A stretch of DNA of 64,000 nt, from positions 8,621,962 to 8,685,961 of the forward strand of contig OZ024933.1 of the NCBI GenBank assembly GCA_964017235.1, in the 5' to 3' direction. The stretch comes from Sabellastarte sp. h YS-2021 (lineage: Eukaryota; Annelida; Polychaeta; Sabellida; Sabellidae). Below are positions 44,221 to 59,200 of this stretch, piece by piece. How positions within the stretch are numbered: the first letter of the stretch is position 1; the number at the start of each line of letters is the position of its first letter. Position numbers and translations under genes: made by a program. The notes beneath the pieces are model-generated. The model was not told where the DNA came from and ran no database searches. It was given only the letters and a program-made list of their open reading frames with translations.

Positions 44221-47200
44221 GTAAGTTTCTACTTGGTTTGGTATTTTACAACTTCAACTTACCAACTGATGGTGAGTTTATGCAGAAATGTACATTAACA
44301 TAAAGGTTACTCAAACAACAACTAAATGATATCCTGTGAAACTTCATATTAACAGATGTGAAAGCCTGTCAAATCATCAGTAGGTCAGAGTCAATAAAAT
44401 ATTTCCATTTAGGGAAACATTGTTCCATTGAATTGAAGCGGAAAATTTGTAAATGAGGAAGAAATAGACATCTAAAAACTTCACCAAATCATAAAACATA
44501 AATAAAAAGGTTTATATCTACTTACATGTGCTGATAGATTCACTATGATTCAATCATCTTCTCATCCATTTGTGGTCACATATTTAACAATCTTAAAGAT
44601 GCTACAATTTTATTTATACTTTATACCTGTGCTTTTCCATGTAAATAGTAGTGACTTTTAAGAATTTACATTAATTGTGTTAACTTAACAGATTTTAACT
44701 GTGACTCAAGTGCCTGTCTGTGCCATGTGACTTTAGTTGTATACCCTCTCCAGTTACATTGCTTTGGTAATGTGGTGTTTCCACTGGAACTGACCCTATG
44801 ACTCTAGGGTCGGTTGCAAAAGTCATAGGGTCGTACAAAATAAGGTGCGAAAATGGTGAGTCAGTTGTTAAATCCCCGACAGGACAGTAAAGTTACAGAC
44901 AGGTCGCAATGACCATTCCAACAAGCTGTGGGATGGGGAACCTTTTTAGCACGGCCACTCGTAGAACTTCTGTGACAAGCTCTAAACCCCTAACAAACAA
45001 GCCAGATTAGAAACAGACAAGCCTGGAGCATGTTCCCCACCCTTCCCGACAGGACTGATTGTTTTTGTGGGTCGGTATCTATAGTAGGGATCCAGAATCG
45101 GGATCCATATCACACTATATAAACCCCTTCCACTGTGATGCGCCATTCATTTTGCACTTCAAAGATGACAGGAACACATCAAGTGTAACCGACAGGCTGT
45201 TAAGTTAACTGACAGGACTGTAGCTAGGGGGCTGAAATTAGTGCAAGATACAAGGGTCAGCAATGGTTGTAAAAATATCAAATATGTTTGATATTTTACC
45301 ATCCCTCGCTGACAGGCTGGGAACTTGAAACCGACCCTAAGCGACCATGTAAACATTGGTCCTGGCTCTCGAAAAATGCATGGTTACTGGCTTGTCGGTT
45401 CCAGTGGAAACACTGCAGAAAATGCTGATTTATATTTAAAAAGAATATTCATATCAACATGTATTGCTACATTCATTGAAAGCCATGAAATGTGCAATGC
45501 AATTTTGTTGTTACAAAAATAACATGTACAAGGGTAGATGTTATCATTTTACACCTAGGTAATGTTATATTTCTGCTGGACAAACTGGTCCTTTGATAAA
45601 TTGGCCTGGACAAATCAGGCCTTTACTACATTGAAGTACGTAAACTGGTGCCCTGAAACCTCAGCCCCGTGCCTACTTATGTAAAGGCCAGTAAACAAAA
45701 CATACTTTGGGAGATAAAAGAAGTTCAAATATTTATATATTTTATGTTAGTTACATGACCTGTACAGGTATCTATGATATAGAACATTTTTAAAATCATG
45801 TTCTTTTCAATCACAATATCCACTTTAAAATAGTAGTCCTTCATATATGTCTTTTGATAACATAGTTATTGCCATCAGCTGGTCCTTTAGCAACTGCATA
45901 TCATTGTGTTTATCGACTAAAAGGTGCATGCTCTGATGCATTCCGAAGATGATTTTTTTTCAAATTCTTTGAGTTCCTGTGGTAAGCCAGTTCAGCTTTT
46001 TAAATATGTGGTGACTTCAACATCCATGTTGACCCAAACTTCCGTAATAGTGTTACCTTGAATTGTCTGGATTGCAATATCAGTAAACATGTTAATACAC
46101 CAAGCAGCCTACATGGACACATCCTCAATCTCATCCTCATTCCTGATTCCAGTATTGTGTCAAATATTTAGATCAATGAATTTATTTCAGACCATGCCCT
46201 GGTGAAGCAGCAGATCAATTTTTAGCCTTTCTGTATCCAGGTCCAGTAATGGTACCTTTCAGAGGTAAAGGCAGTTAGGCGTCAGTTTGAGCATATATGG
46301 TATAAATAAAAGTCACTACATAATTCAGCTAGTATGTGCAAACAGATTGCCCTTTCCAGCTTATTTTTAACAGGGTAAAAACCAATTACTACAGAAATTT
46401 TGCTATTGAAAATGATCATGATTCAAACAAATTATGACAGGTCTTACAACCCGCATTGTACTTTGTCCCTGAAACTGCATCTCCTCCTCACAACTCTAAG
46501 AAAAGTCTTGCAAAGCGCATTATGATTTTTCCTCAAAAGTTATCACTATCATGAACTCCTTTTCCAGTACCAACTTTCTCACACTCTCTACTCCTTAAGG
46601 AGTAACAACCTGATTGATTTTAAAAATAATTGTTTCCCATAAAGAAATTTGAAAGGTAATAATTATGTCACTTATAAAAATCCTCTTGTTAGATCCATGG
46701 TCATTTTGGGGGGTTAAGAAGTGTTCAGACATTCTTCTGTCTTTAGTGACTTAACTTGTCAACTGTTCCTTGTCCGAATGTGTTGTTCCTGCTGGCTTCA
46801 AGAAACTGTTGTCATTCAAATTATCAAAAAATAGGAATTTGCTAGTGTGTTAAATGCCAAGTACTGCATCGAGGCTTGTAAATAATAATATACTCTTGTC
46901 AATGCATTGTAGGCAAACAATTGACTGTAGATTTATTGCAGTCACTCTAAAGTCTTAACAAAATCTTGTTTGGCCATATAATTTCAGATCTAAACCACCG
47001 AATGATGGGCAAAGAGAAATATTACTTTTTTGATTAATCTTGTGATTCCAACTGTTGCAACTCTTCACTTATTTTTCTTTTTAGAGTATATAGTGTTGGC
47101 TGAACGTAGGATAGGTTATTTTATTCCACAACTGATTTTCTGTGATACCCTTTACCATGACATATGTATACAAAAACTAGGATTCTATACTAATTCCTTT

Positions 47201-50200
47201 CACAGACAACAACATAATTGAAGGTCATCCCAATTTAACCTATAAAAACCAATTTCTACCAAACAACGTTAGACATTCATTAACTGCAATGGCTACTGTG
47301 CCTAACATTAACTGCAATTTCGCCAACTCCCCCTTTAATTTCAAAAGGTATAACTACAAGCTGATTATTTAGATAATGTGTTTTTGTAGTGCCTAATTGA
47401 TCACATGTGGGTCGGACAACTTTTTCAGGAAACGAGTTCTACAAAATCTAAAAACGTATTTTTTAAAGAATTTGCTCTGTAATTACACTTTCAGTGAAAG
47501 TTTATTCAAATATTTCTTATTTTATGACATTCAGTACCCCCGAAAAAAACTATTTTCTGTCTGATCATTTTCCCCTCATATCCAGCAATTATTTATTTTT
47601 GTTCTCTTGCATTTTTAAAAAAAATGTGGGATTATTTCAGGTGCCTGGTGGTTAGCAATTTTCATACTAACTGCTGTTTCGTGTATCACTTTTAATATAA
47701 CCTCTGATTTTTTCAGCATTTTTGGAATACTCAATAGCATCACAAAATATTCTGTCTTCTTTTAAAACCAGCGCAAAATACAATGTTTAAGTCAATTTCT
47801 GCAATGTATTACATTACATTGTACCTTTTAGTTTATTCCTGTTGTTATTTTGAAATATTTGCTAATTGTGAAAGGGACCGGATGTTAATGACATTTTACC
47901 AGCTTTGCCATGACATCAAATAACTGTTCAGGCGGTGCCAGAGTATTGTAGAGTTGTGTGTTCCACAAACTGTGAGCAAGAACACCTTATTTGCTATATA
48001 TTTGATATTCCTATGATATTCACAATGTAACCCACTGTTACTATAACATTTACCATTTCCTGTAACATTTAATTAATGTTAATGTTGCCAATGCAAGTTT
48101 TACACTATAAAGGCAGTGATCTGCAATATCCTCATCGACTGTTGTTATGTAACTACTAAAACCAACAAATGTTTATCCTACTTCATTTGAGCATTATTGA
48201 TCACAACTTTTGTCAGGGATCAGCAAAAATGAAATTCTCTAAATCTCAGGAATGTATAATCACAAACCCTACTGCTGCAAACTAAAAAAACTAAATTTAT
48301 CATGTACGTTTCGTGTACTGTGCACTAAATTATCAAACACATTCCATTTATTTTGTATACACTTTTTTCTGTATGTACAATTATGACTTCAGCAAAAGCT
48401 TCAACAATAAGCATGACAGATATTCCCGAGCTACCTGTTGAGGAAGGTTCAGTAGTAGAGTATGTGTGTGTGACAGACTATGCCTACTGTAGTGAACCTC
48501 CTTCTGTAATGTGGCTTGTGGGTGGCGAGTCTGTGAATGCAAGTGATATAAAAACAGTTGTCCATCGTGGAAACATAACAAAGAGCACAGTGACATTGCT
48601 AATACAGAGGAAGTTGAACAGCAAACAAGTCAAATGTATATTGAAGAATGATGATACAAAGTGGAATGAACATAATTTGAATGTGACATGTAAGTATATA
48701 TTTGTCATAACAAAGCTAAGAGTTGAAGGTTATTCACTTTCAAACTAATACATTTATTTACGATCACCCATTCTTTTCTTGTCACACCAACAGAGACAAG
48801 ACATGAAGAAATCTAAAAGCTTTTGTGGAAGAACCCCTTATTTTCATTTGTATATATCACTTTTTGTTTTGTGTTGCAGAATGTTCTTTAGACTTACCAG
48901 GCAATATTGCCTTAAATTCTAGAGTAGCCATTAGATTTGATTTACATTGATAGTATTAATACTTTAAGTTATACAATAAGACATATATTATCCAAGGCAG
49001 TTCTTTCAAATTTACACAGGTTTTGTTCTATTTTACCAGTTAAACCGGATGACCTGGATATGAACATAGGAGAGGCAGTGAAGGAAAATACTAAGAAATC
49101 AGTACAATGTAAAGCCAACAGTTCAAATCCTGCTAGTTTAGTGAGCATGGGTCTTTTTATAGATGGGAAGAAAGCAAAATATAATATAACTCAAGAAATT
49201 GAGACACCTGGTTCTGATAATGGTATGGTGAAGACCTTTGTGTTCATGTTTTCAACTAATAGAAGTCAGAACCACAAGGTTGTCAAGTGCCGTCTCCAGT
49301 GGGATGGGAAATATATCAAAATGGAGACAAAAGCCTATCTAAATATTACATGTGAGCACCTCTTTCTGGATGACAGATAACAATTTCATTTTAAGCTCAA
49401 TTATACCAATACTCAATATTTAATGATTGAATACAACAACACAAAATGCTTCTCATAACACATTTATTCCAAAGACAACAAAAGGGTTTGGTGATATGGG
49501 CTAAAAATAAATTGGTATGAAAAAGTAAATAGATTTAATCCTTTGGCCTTGTTTCAATGAATTTTGCTAAAATTTACCTCTTTCACAGTGTTTTAATTGT
49601 TGAGTGATTTTCAGTAGTAGAAAACAAGGTAAGTGACCTTACAGTAAACTACTTTCTATCAAACTTGATAGTTTATTTATTGGAATTAACCTCTTTCATC
49701 ATGGATAATATGTGAGTTTCTGTTACAAGTAGCAATAGTTTGGATCTACAGACTTTTCTCACCTATGCCATAATAAACTCACCAACATATTGCAGCCTGT
49801 ACATATCAGTATTTTGTTACTTAGATCCACCTGAAATAAGTGTAGAAGGTACATCTACACCTGCTGTGGAATACACAACCAGAAATATCACATGCAAGAC
49901 AAGTGGTGGAAACCCATTAGATTCAAGAAGCTATAACTATCAGTGGATATTCAAGCCCACTTATCATGCCTCAAACACATTTAAGGAGCTTTCACCTGGT
50001 ACGGTTAATTAAACAACCACTTATGTCAGTCTGCACTTGTTGGACTTAATTCAGTCTGTTTCGATTGAATTTTGGTGGCAGGTGTCACATTTGTTAAGAA
50101 CAAAATTATGGACCCAAATAAAATTTACTTACTAAAACTATATAGTCTCCAGTTAGATGTGTCAATATGTTTAATTATGTTTTAAATACAATAATTGCTA

Positions 50201-53200
50201 TTGCTAATTACACTAAGTGATTGTAGCACACATGAAATAGTCCATGATTCAACTGCTACGTGAATTGTTGGCAAGTAAATTTCATTTTCTGTTGGGGTGT
50301 TGAATTTGTCTACAATTTGACATCTGGAATGTGCTCCAAACTGCATAGCATAGTGACAATGCATATGCAATAACTATGGCATAAAATTTCTTCATTGTCA
50401 TTAAGACAGATATGCTTTTTTCTCATTTAATGTTTTAGGAATTACTGTGTTAGATAGTGGAACAACATTACAGCTAAATAATCTTGGCTACAGAGAGATG
50501 GCAGGTACTTACATGTGTATTGTGACAGGTGTTGGTGGATGGAGCAATGGAAGTAGTACACTGGAAGTATACTGTAAGTATTCTAGTATATATTTATGTG
50601 AGTAATTTAATACTTATTTATGTACTGAATAGCCTTTATAGTTGAACAATAAACTAGGAAGTTTGTTCATTGTAAAGCTGAATGAAAAATGGTTATTTTA
50701 GCATAAATATTAGGGTAAATATATACGTATATTATAGAGGAATTTTTTAAATCTTCCCAATAATATCTCATATTTTTGCAGATTAAATAAATTTTTGGAG
50801 ATAGTGTTCTTCGGACAATATCCCTTGCTATACTAGTTTATTGTATTCGGGACTTTTATTGCAATTAATTTCTACCAAGGCACAGTCTAAAGTGTAAAAC
50901 CAAAACCAATTCATTAATCACTATACCACAGTCATAGTTTAATTTAGGCATATTTGATGACATCCATTCTTGAGCATCCTGAAGACAGGAATTCATTTAT
51001 TGTAAAGTAAAAGCTACATTTTGTGTGAGCCATATGAATATACTGGGGGTAATCAGCATAAAAGGAAAATTTCATGTCAGAGTTATTTCAATTAACCTTA
51101 CTCAAAGGAGTGTTATACAGATAGAACAGCACTGAAAGAAGGGCTGGACCTTGTAGAACACTAAGTTGAGCTCATTCATTGCAGAGAGGGTTGATCCAAT
51201 TTTATTTGCCATAGATGAAATTAAGTATTTTAAATCATGAAGCAATTGACATACTCAAGCATTGTATGAGTTATCGACATTGCACAAGCTCTTTGATGTA
51301 GATAAAATGCTCTGCTATTGGGAACCTGTATGTATAGGATATTCTGCCAATTAATATTTTATCCATTTTATGCATTCCATCCATCGAGTCTAATGTTTTT
51401 AATCATCTCGGTGTCATTAACCTACAGATGGTGTGTAACATTGTACTTTGAAATGATTTGACTGAGGAGACTGGTGAGGAGAGTAAATTGCTTACCTTGG
51501 AGAATGCCAAACGAAAGGGGGAAAGCTTCGGAAAAGCTGTGCCATGGTTAAATTCTTATTTCCAATTAGAAAGTTTGGAATTTATCCACATCAACATACC
51601 ACCATAAACACCAACATGGCTTTAAGACAATCATGTGGAATAGAGTGATTAGTATTATTGAAAAAAAATATAGAGACCTTCAACAATGTGAGGGAAAATG
51701 CCTTCCCTTCTAGAGATTAAGATATGTTATGCTGGATCTTGAGCAGTGCTGTCTTAGTGGATTAGAAACTTTTATATGCTGTTGGCATTATGGAGTTATG
51801 AGTATGTCAATTCACCCCCTTAAATAATATATTAGGTGCGGGTCAAGGTCACTTATTTTGGTTTGGGCAGAAGATAGATTTTTTATAATCTGACAAAGTC
51901 TGATGGCTGGGAGAGGAAATAATGATTTTGATAATTTTCTCACTTAAAAGTGGCCAAGCGTAATTGCCAGGTCCATGAGATTGGTGTAATGTGGTAAGAT
52001 ACCATCTGGGGACTTGTGTAAGGTCGTTTTAAAGTAGTTTACCTTCGGACTTCATTTTCTACCATGATTCTTGAAAAGTGCTTGAATATACAATGTTTAA
52101 ACTTGATACAGTAGCGGTTTACAGCAGCATGGTATTGACTCTGATTTGTGGCTAGAGTTTTCATGTTGCCATACCTGTTATTTTTCATCTTTCAACAAAG
52201 AAAGTCAATCTTCATTTAACCAGTGTTGGTTTGCTGAGAAGATTGGCTGCTTTAGGGTCTGGTATAATCAGATCTGAATGTAAGATGTCTGGCCTGAAAT
52301 CTGGAATATGTTTGTGTGACATTTACCGATGCAGGACTCTTTGAAAGGTAGTTTGATGGCAAAAGTAATTACCATTAGGTTTCCTGTGACTTGTGGACAG
52401 ACAGCCACAGAGAAGGATTCTCTAACACATAAAACGACTACAATATAACCATAAATATGAATGAGAGAATTTGTGATTTTTACAAAACCACGATGTTTTA
52501 GGAAATCATAGAATTTTGTGACCATTGATCTTACTTATCCAATTGTAAATTTTTATCACCCAACAATATATATTAACAGCTGAATATAGTGTGTTCTCAA
52601 CCAGAATATTAAATCATTGAAGAAACTAGAACTTCAAAACGTAAGGAGGTCTGTACTGTACACAAAAACCAATTTCAGGGCTAGTTGATGGTTAAAGAGA
52701 AATACTCTCGAAACTCTGACAACATGATTGCAACAGTGATGTAAAACATAACTGGTCGTTGATAAACATATAGACTCCAGCAATCCTCTCTGTGGTATGA
52801 GTGCATGCATATCCTAGAGGAGTGACACTGGAAATGAAAGCATCAGTGTAATCAGTTCTTAGCCATGTTTCAATGACCGCTGTGTTTTGGCCTTTTTGTG
52901 TTCACAAAATTGACAAAGTCAAGAGAGGTATTCCTAATGGATAATATATGGAGCAGACAACGTGTAAAAAGTCTTTGAATCAGAACCAGGGTTAAGACTG
53001 ACATCAACAACCAGGAGGAATGACACCAAGGACGATGATATTATAAATATATAACAGGCTCTGTTGCAAATATTCATATGGCAGTTTTTGGCTTGAAGGA
53101 TTGGGTTAAAACAAGGAGGATTGAGGTGAAAGAGAAGTATCATGAACAACCTGTATAAGCTAACATAGTTATGTAGATTCATAACTGTGCTAATATAAAT

Positions 53201-56200
53201 GGTAGTAGCCAATAGTGCAAGAAGTAAGAACCAGGAAATATTGTAGAAAAAAATGGTGAACTTAATTTACCCTTAGTACCTCACTCTATACGCAACGAAC
53301 CAAAAAGGAATAAAATAGTTTGGTGCAAAAGTGAAACTAGAGAAAAGATATATTGAAGCTGAAATGCAGAACTTACCGAGATGTCATATTTAAATTAAGG
53401 GTTTATCTCTCGTTTAACAGCTAGGGTCAAATTGGCATAGGTCCTCTGCATTGCAACTTGTGGGAGTTTATCACACACAGAGATGCCAGCCTGTGATTAG
53501 ATGCTAAACTTCATGACCACTGGGGCAATTATGACATCAGATTTATTAAGGTGAACATTTATGTAAGATCAACCATGCAGGGAGGTAATTTTTAACATAG
53601 TATGATTATTGACTACAATTGATGACTTTAGAAATTAAAACTTACAAATGTCAATTCTGGGATGACAAAGATGTGTGAATTACCATATAAGTGATATGTG
53701 CAGATTCGAGAAAATGAAAACTATGTTGTCTCTGGTGAATACTGAATCACGCAGGTATCTGTGTGCAAACCATGTGCATTATTAGTAAACTATGGTTGTC
53801 ATGGTTTGTCAATTGTTGGATAGATGGAGAAAACGTTGGAACCTGTACAAACAATTTGTCAGGCATACAATTCCCTTGCATAATGGGAAAATGTATAAGC
53901 GCGTATATTTTGGATATCCTTTGTAAAGGTATTTGAACACCAGTGTTGCTGTTTTAAAATTGAGAAGTGTTCAACAGGCAGCCAGTATAAGCCTTTCAGG
54001 AAAGTATCACAAGCAGAAACCTATTACTGTTAGTGACCACTTTGGCGAGATTACTATTGATACACTGTAACTTTCATAAGTCAAAACCTAAAGGCATCTA
54101 CAGGGAGCAATGTATTTATCAAGATAACCAGTAATCAAAGCATCTGTTGCAATGATGGCAGTTTCATGAGAGAAGTACTATGTAGCCCTTCTTAGATCCC
54201 TCAGATGAAAAAGAATGACCAACTGATCAACTAAACATGACTTGACAAAAATTTCAGAATCAAACAGGAGCTACAGAACAGGCAATGTATGTCCTAAAGG
54301 TATGGCAGGTGCAGGGTAAAAACCTGTTGAAATTATTTCCAACCTTTTAATAACTAAATATATACCTTTCCCTTTAGTTCAAAAACCCAACCTTCACAGA
54401 AATGTCCGAATAATCAGGGTCCTGTATGGAATCTCAGTTTCATATCAAAATTCCTAAAGAAAATTATGACAAAATATATAACTGACATACTCAAACGAAG
54501 GGATCTCATGTATTAACCAGTTGGCTAAAAGATGTTCTCAATAGACAGAGACTGCTCTGCACATGATTCAATGCGACGTATCTACAACAGTTTCCCAAGC
54601 TCAAGTGGTTTCAAGGTTTACTGAGAAGACCACCTGTGTTCCGATGACAGAGTTTTTAATGATAGCCTCTACCAAGTTATATCAAGGTGTTGCTGAGCTT
54701 ACTCTCGAAATTCATTATTTGATCAGAATTATTCCAAATCAATGCAGATGTTACATATATTGACTGATAACTATTATGTATCACTATTGCACCAAAGTAT
54801 TTTCATGGTTTAATGTTCATTTCCTTCAGATAATACAAGACTGAATCCAACTGTCATCGCCATGGGTATATGCCTTGGCTTATCGGTCCTCATTATCATA
54901 ACTGGGTCAGCCTGGTTTAAGACATGGAAGTCTCGACAAGGTAACCATAACTTGATATTAATACATAATCATTGAACATTCTACAGATTCATTCGATAAT
55001 TTGATAGACAATGACATGGCTTTTGGATTTTACACTGAAGTGCTCATTATTAACAAAGACAATTGTTTTTTTTTTAAATTCAGCATTGTCAAAGTGCAAA
55101 AATCAGTTCATGTAATGCAGCCATGTATTAATTCATTATTGCTCTATTCCACTTAGTAGAATATCATCCTCAAGGACAAAAAGGTAAAAAGTGTTCTGAG
55201 ACAATTCTGAGAAAAAAGTTCAGAAAAATATATAACTCTAGGTGAATCTTAAGTCATTCAGCATTGTCATGGATGACTTATAAAATGTGGCTCATCATAA
55301 TTATCAGTAGCAATCTCCAGAAGCCTTCAGCCTTAATGATTCTCATTGGGATCACATGCGATTCATGATGCATTTGTCGGCAGATTCATGTAAATCTTTC
55401 TGAGCATAAAGTACTCTTTGCTATTTAATATATTGCCACTTTATAACAAATATGCTTTGATTGTGTAATCTGTTTAAAATCCTCACTATCAGACGTGTGG
55501 ACAATTCCAGTCCAAACTCTTTCTTCGGGGATGTTGGTGCTGGCTTAAATCCAAAAATCCCACCTTCACAAACCTATGAACCATCTAAATCTTCTCACTT
55601 AGTAGCCTTGTGTGTCTCTGGGATGCTGGTGACACTCTCCAGGTTGGCAGCATTGGATTCCTACTGAGTATTATTCACAGTTACCTCCGTTTCTAGCCTT
55701 TACCATTCAGGCTACAATCTTTTGTTTTCATAGACAAGTGTACGCTTTCGGGCAGGTGATCAGATTGGCTCATTCATAAATTCAATTCTTGTAGGGTCTG
55801 AGATTGCTCGGAAAGGTATGTGATTGTTCCATCGTAAAATTGCTCTAACATTACAACAGGCTGAGATCCAAAAGATTTGTTTGCTATCACTACAATAATA
55901 AAAAAAATAGGCTTGACATTCTCTCCCTGAATACAATATCTGATAAGGAATGGTGAGGCACTAAGATAATTTCAAAATGCTATATGCCTAGAAGACTAGA
56001 GGATGTAACTCCGAAGAGTAAGAGTCAGATGTTAGGTTCTTTATCTTTACTATCTTTACTAAAATGACTCAGTAACAAAATTACAAGTCCAATATCTATC
56101 CCCAAGTTCCACAGAGTTTAGAATTTAGATATCTCAATAGACGGAAGGCCAAAAGTAAAGTCACCAGTGACAGTGTGCTCAGCTCGAGAGCTCAGATCTT

Positions 56201-59200
56201 CTGAGGAACACCTGTCCTTTGATTGGCTGCTAAGAGTGTCCAATAGTGAGAATTTTGACAAAAATGCCGGCTTAAAGATTAACAAAGGTAACAGAACTGC
56301 ATTGTAGAATCTATTCTTAGAACAGCTGTATATGTTGGGACAGTGTAATATTACATACCAAGGGAACATGGAATTGACGACCTTGGGAATTGTAAAAAAT
56401 ACAATGTCACAAAATGGATGAAATATTTGAGAAAACACACATTTGTCTTTTTGAATGGACCCAAAGGGCACAATAATTAAGATTTATAGAAATATAGAAA
56501 ATAGGTAAAGTAGAACAGTCCTGTATCAAGCGATGTAGGTTGTTTTTTTTTCGTTATTTTATTTTTTTAGGTTGTTATTTTACTAATTATGAAGAGTCAG
56601 TTATAATCTTATAAGATCATTGATGTAGTGGTTACCGCAGATATGGATAATGTCAATGATTGCGGGATCAACAACCTCATTCTCTGGGATGATGACCTAT
56701 GAATACACACAACCAAACACATTTTACTTTCTTTTTCATTTAAGTAGGCACAATTATAAGTCCAACAAGAAACCATAATGCCCCTGTTCCACCAAAGGAT
56801 TAAGGCCCGATCCTGTCGGCGACCCTTAATCGTGGACAGTCGGTGGAAAAAATGCAAAAATAGGCGGGAATACTGGGTCGGTTTTAAAGTCTGGGATTAA
56901 GAACAAATCGGCCCCAGGAAACCTCAGGACGCCTCAGGCGGCCCCAGACAGTCCCCGACTGGTCTGAGACTAAGAACCGACTAAGCCACGTTTTGGGTCG
57001 GTTACACCCGCGATCCTGTCGCAGACAAACCGACCGGGTCCCAGGACGCCTCAGGCCGCCTGGGACTAAGCCCCGGCTAACACACAATTAACTCCAGGCC
57101 TCCTCAGACTTCCCCAGACCAGGATCGCTGATTCTTGTTTTTGAAAAGTTGCTCGATTTTCGAGGTATATATATATAAAATCCGCAATCTAATATCATTG
57201 CTTTTCTGGGAACACAGCAGGATGCCACCTTTTAATGGAGGACAGATTCAACAACAACTTAGGGCTTTTTTGGTTTTTATTCAGTTACAAATAATCATGT
57301 ATTTTCAATTTCTACATCGACCACAGCAACCACCAGCACCACCACCGCCAGCACCCATACAGAGACCTAGAAGAAGGCACAACATGTGGGTCAGGCTATG
57401 GCTACTACAGAGAGAGTAGAGGGGGGCCTACCACAACATTATGGCTGATCTGTATGCTACAGACATTCCAGGATTCACCAACTACATGAGGATGACCCCA
57501 GAATTTTTTGAAATGATTAAGACCAGACTGGAACCACACCTAGCCAGGCCGGCCACCAACTACAGAGCACCAATCAGTGTTGGGGAGAAGCTAGCCCTCA
57601 CAATCAGATATCTGGCCACTAGAGAGTCCTACACATCATTGTCCTGTCATTTTAGGGTTGGAAGATCCACCATTTCCAAGTTTATACCAGAGGTCTGCAG
57701 GGCCATCCAGGATGAGTTCACCAGAAAGTACCTCAAATGTCCTACTACCCCCAGATGAGTGGAAAGAACTGGAGAGGGAATTCAGGATCAGGTGGAATGT
57801 TCCACATGCCCTGGGAGCTCTGGATGGGAAGCATGTGGCCCTGAAGAAGCCCAAGAACACTGGAGCCCTCTACCACAACTACAGGGGTTCTTTTCCATTG
57901 TGATGTTGGCCCTGGTAGATGGGCAGTACAAGTTTAGATGGGTGGATGTGGGTACAGAGGGATCTTGCTCAGATGGCCAGATATTTAATGCCTCTCAGCT
58001 GAAGAGGAAGATTGAAGATGGCAGGATAGGCTTCCCTGACCCATCTCCTATAACCCAGGGTGGTCCAGATGTCCCCTACTTAATATTGGCAGATGTTGCC
58101 TTTGCCCTGAAGACCTGGCTCATGAAACCCTATGGCAGAAGGATGTTAACAAGAGAGGAAAGGATTGCCAATTATAGAATTTCAAGGGGCAGGAGAGTAG
58201 TGGAGAATGCTTTTGGCATCCTGGTGTCAAGATTCAGGGTGATGAGGACCACCATTGAACTACCCTCAGCAACAGTCAGAGAAGTGGTCTTGACCTGTGT
58301 GGTTCTACACAACATACCGAGAAGCCAATATCAAGGTCAGCAGCCTGGGGAGGACAATGATGATGATGTGCCTGGTGATTGTGGATTGATTGGTGGTGCT
58401 ACTGGTGGTGGCCAAGACAGAAACCCTGCCAGAGAGGCCAAGAGACAGAGGGATTACCTGAAGGACTACTTCAACAATGAGGGAGCAGTGGCGTGGCAAG
58501 ATGGTTGTAATCATTACTGCTGCAGTAATCAGTCCTTATCAGGACTAAAAAACAGTCCTTTTCAGGACTAACAGTCCGTTTCAGGACTACCAAATATTCC
58601 AAAAACAATTAATAGCTATGGTTGCTACAGACAAACCCCATGCCAAACATAACTTGTACCAACGCACAAACAGACAAACCCCATGCCAAACATAACTTGT
58701 ACCAATGCACAAACAGACAAACCCCATGCCAAACATAACTTGTACCAACGCAAAAACAGACAAACCCCATGTCAAACATAACTTGTACCAACCCACAAAC
58801 AGACAAACCCCATGCCAAACATAACTTGTACCAACGCACAAACAGACAAACCCCATGCCAAACAGAAGTCACCCAACTCACAAACAGACAAAACCAGTGT
58901 TAAACAATATTCTCAAAAACAGGACACAAACCCCTACATAAATTGCTAAGTAGAATAAATATTGCATATAATATGGAAGCTACACACTCATTTAAATTAA
59001 TTTGGGTTTTATTTTGCAAATAGATTTGAAGCAGAAATGGGGGCCACGGTGGCAGAGTGGTAACACTCTCGCCTCCCACCTCTGAGGCCGGGGATCGATC
59101 CCCATACGGGCTCAAGTGGGAAAGCTGGTAGTTGCTTGCCGTTGGTTGGCAGTTTACAGTACACAACCCTAGCGAACTCTATGTACTGGTTTCCTCTGCC

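Noticed and set aside
56118-56471. 117-aa minus frame inside the receptor intron.
   Set aside because: No domain, no splice or promoter support.
58587-58881. Two overlapping ~90-aa minus frames with regular Cys/Trp repeats.
   Set aside because: They come from the 44-bp tandem repeat in different frames.
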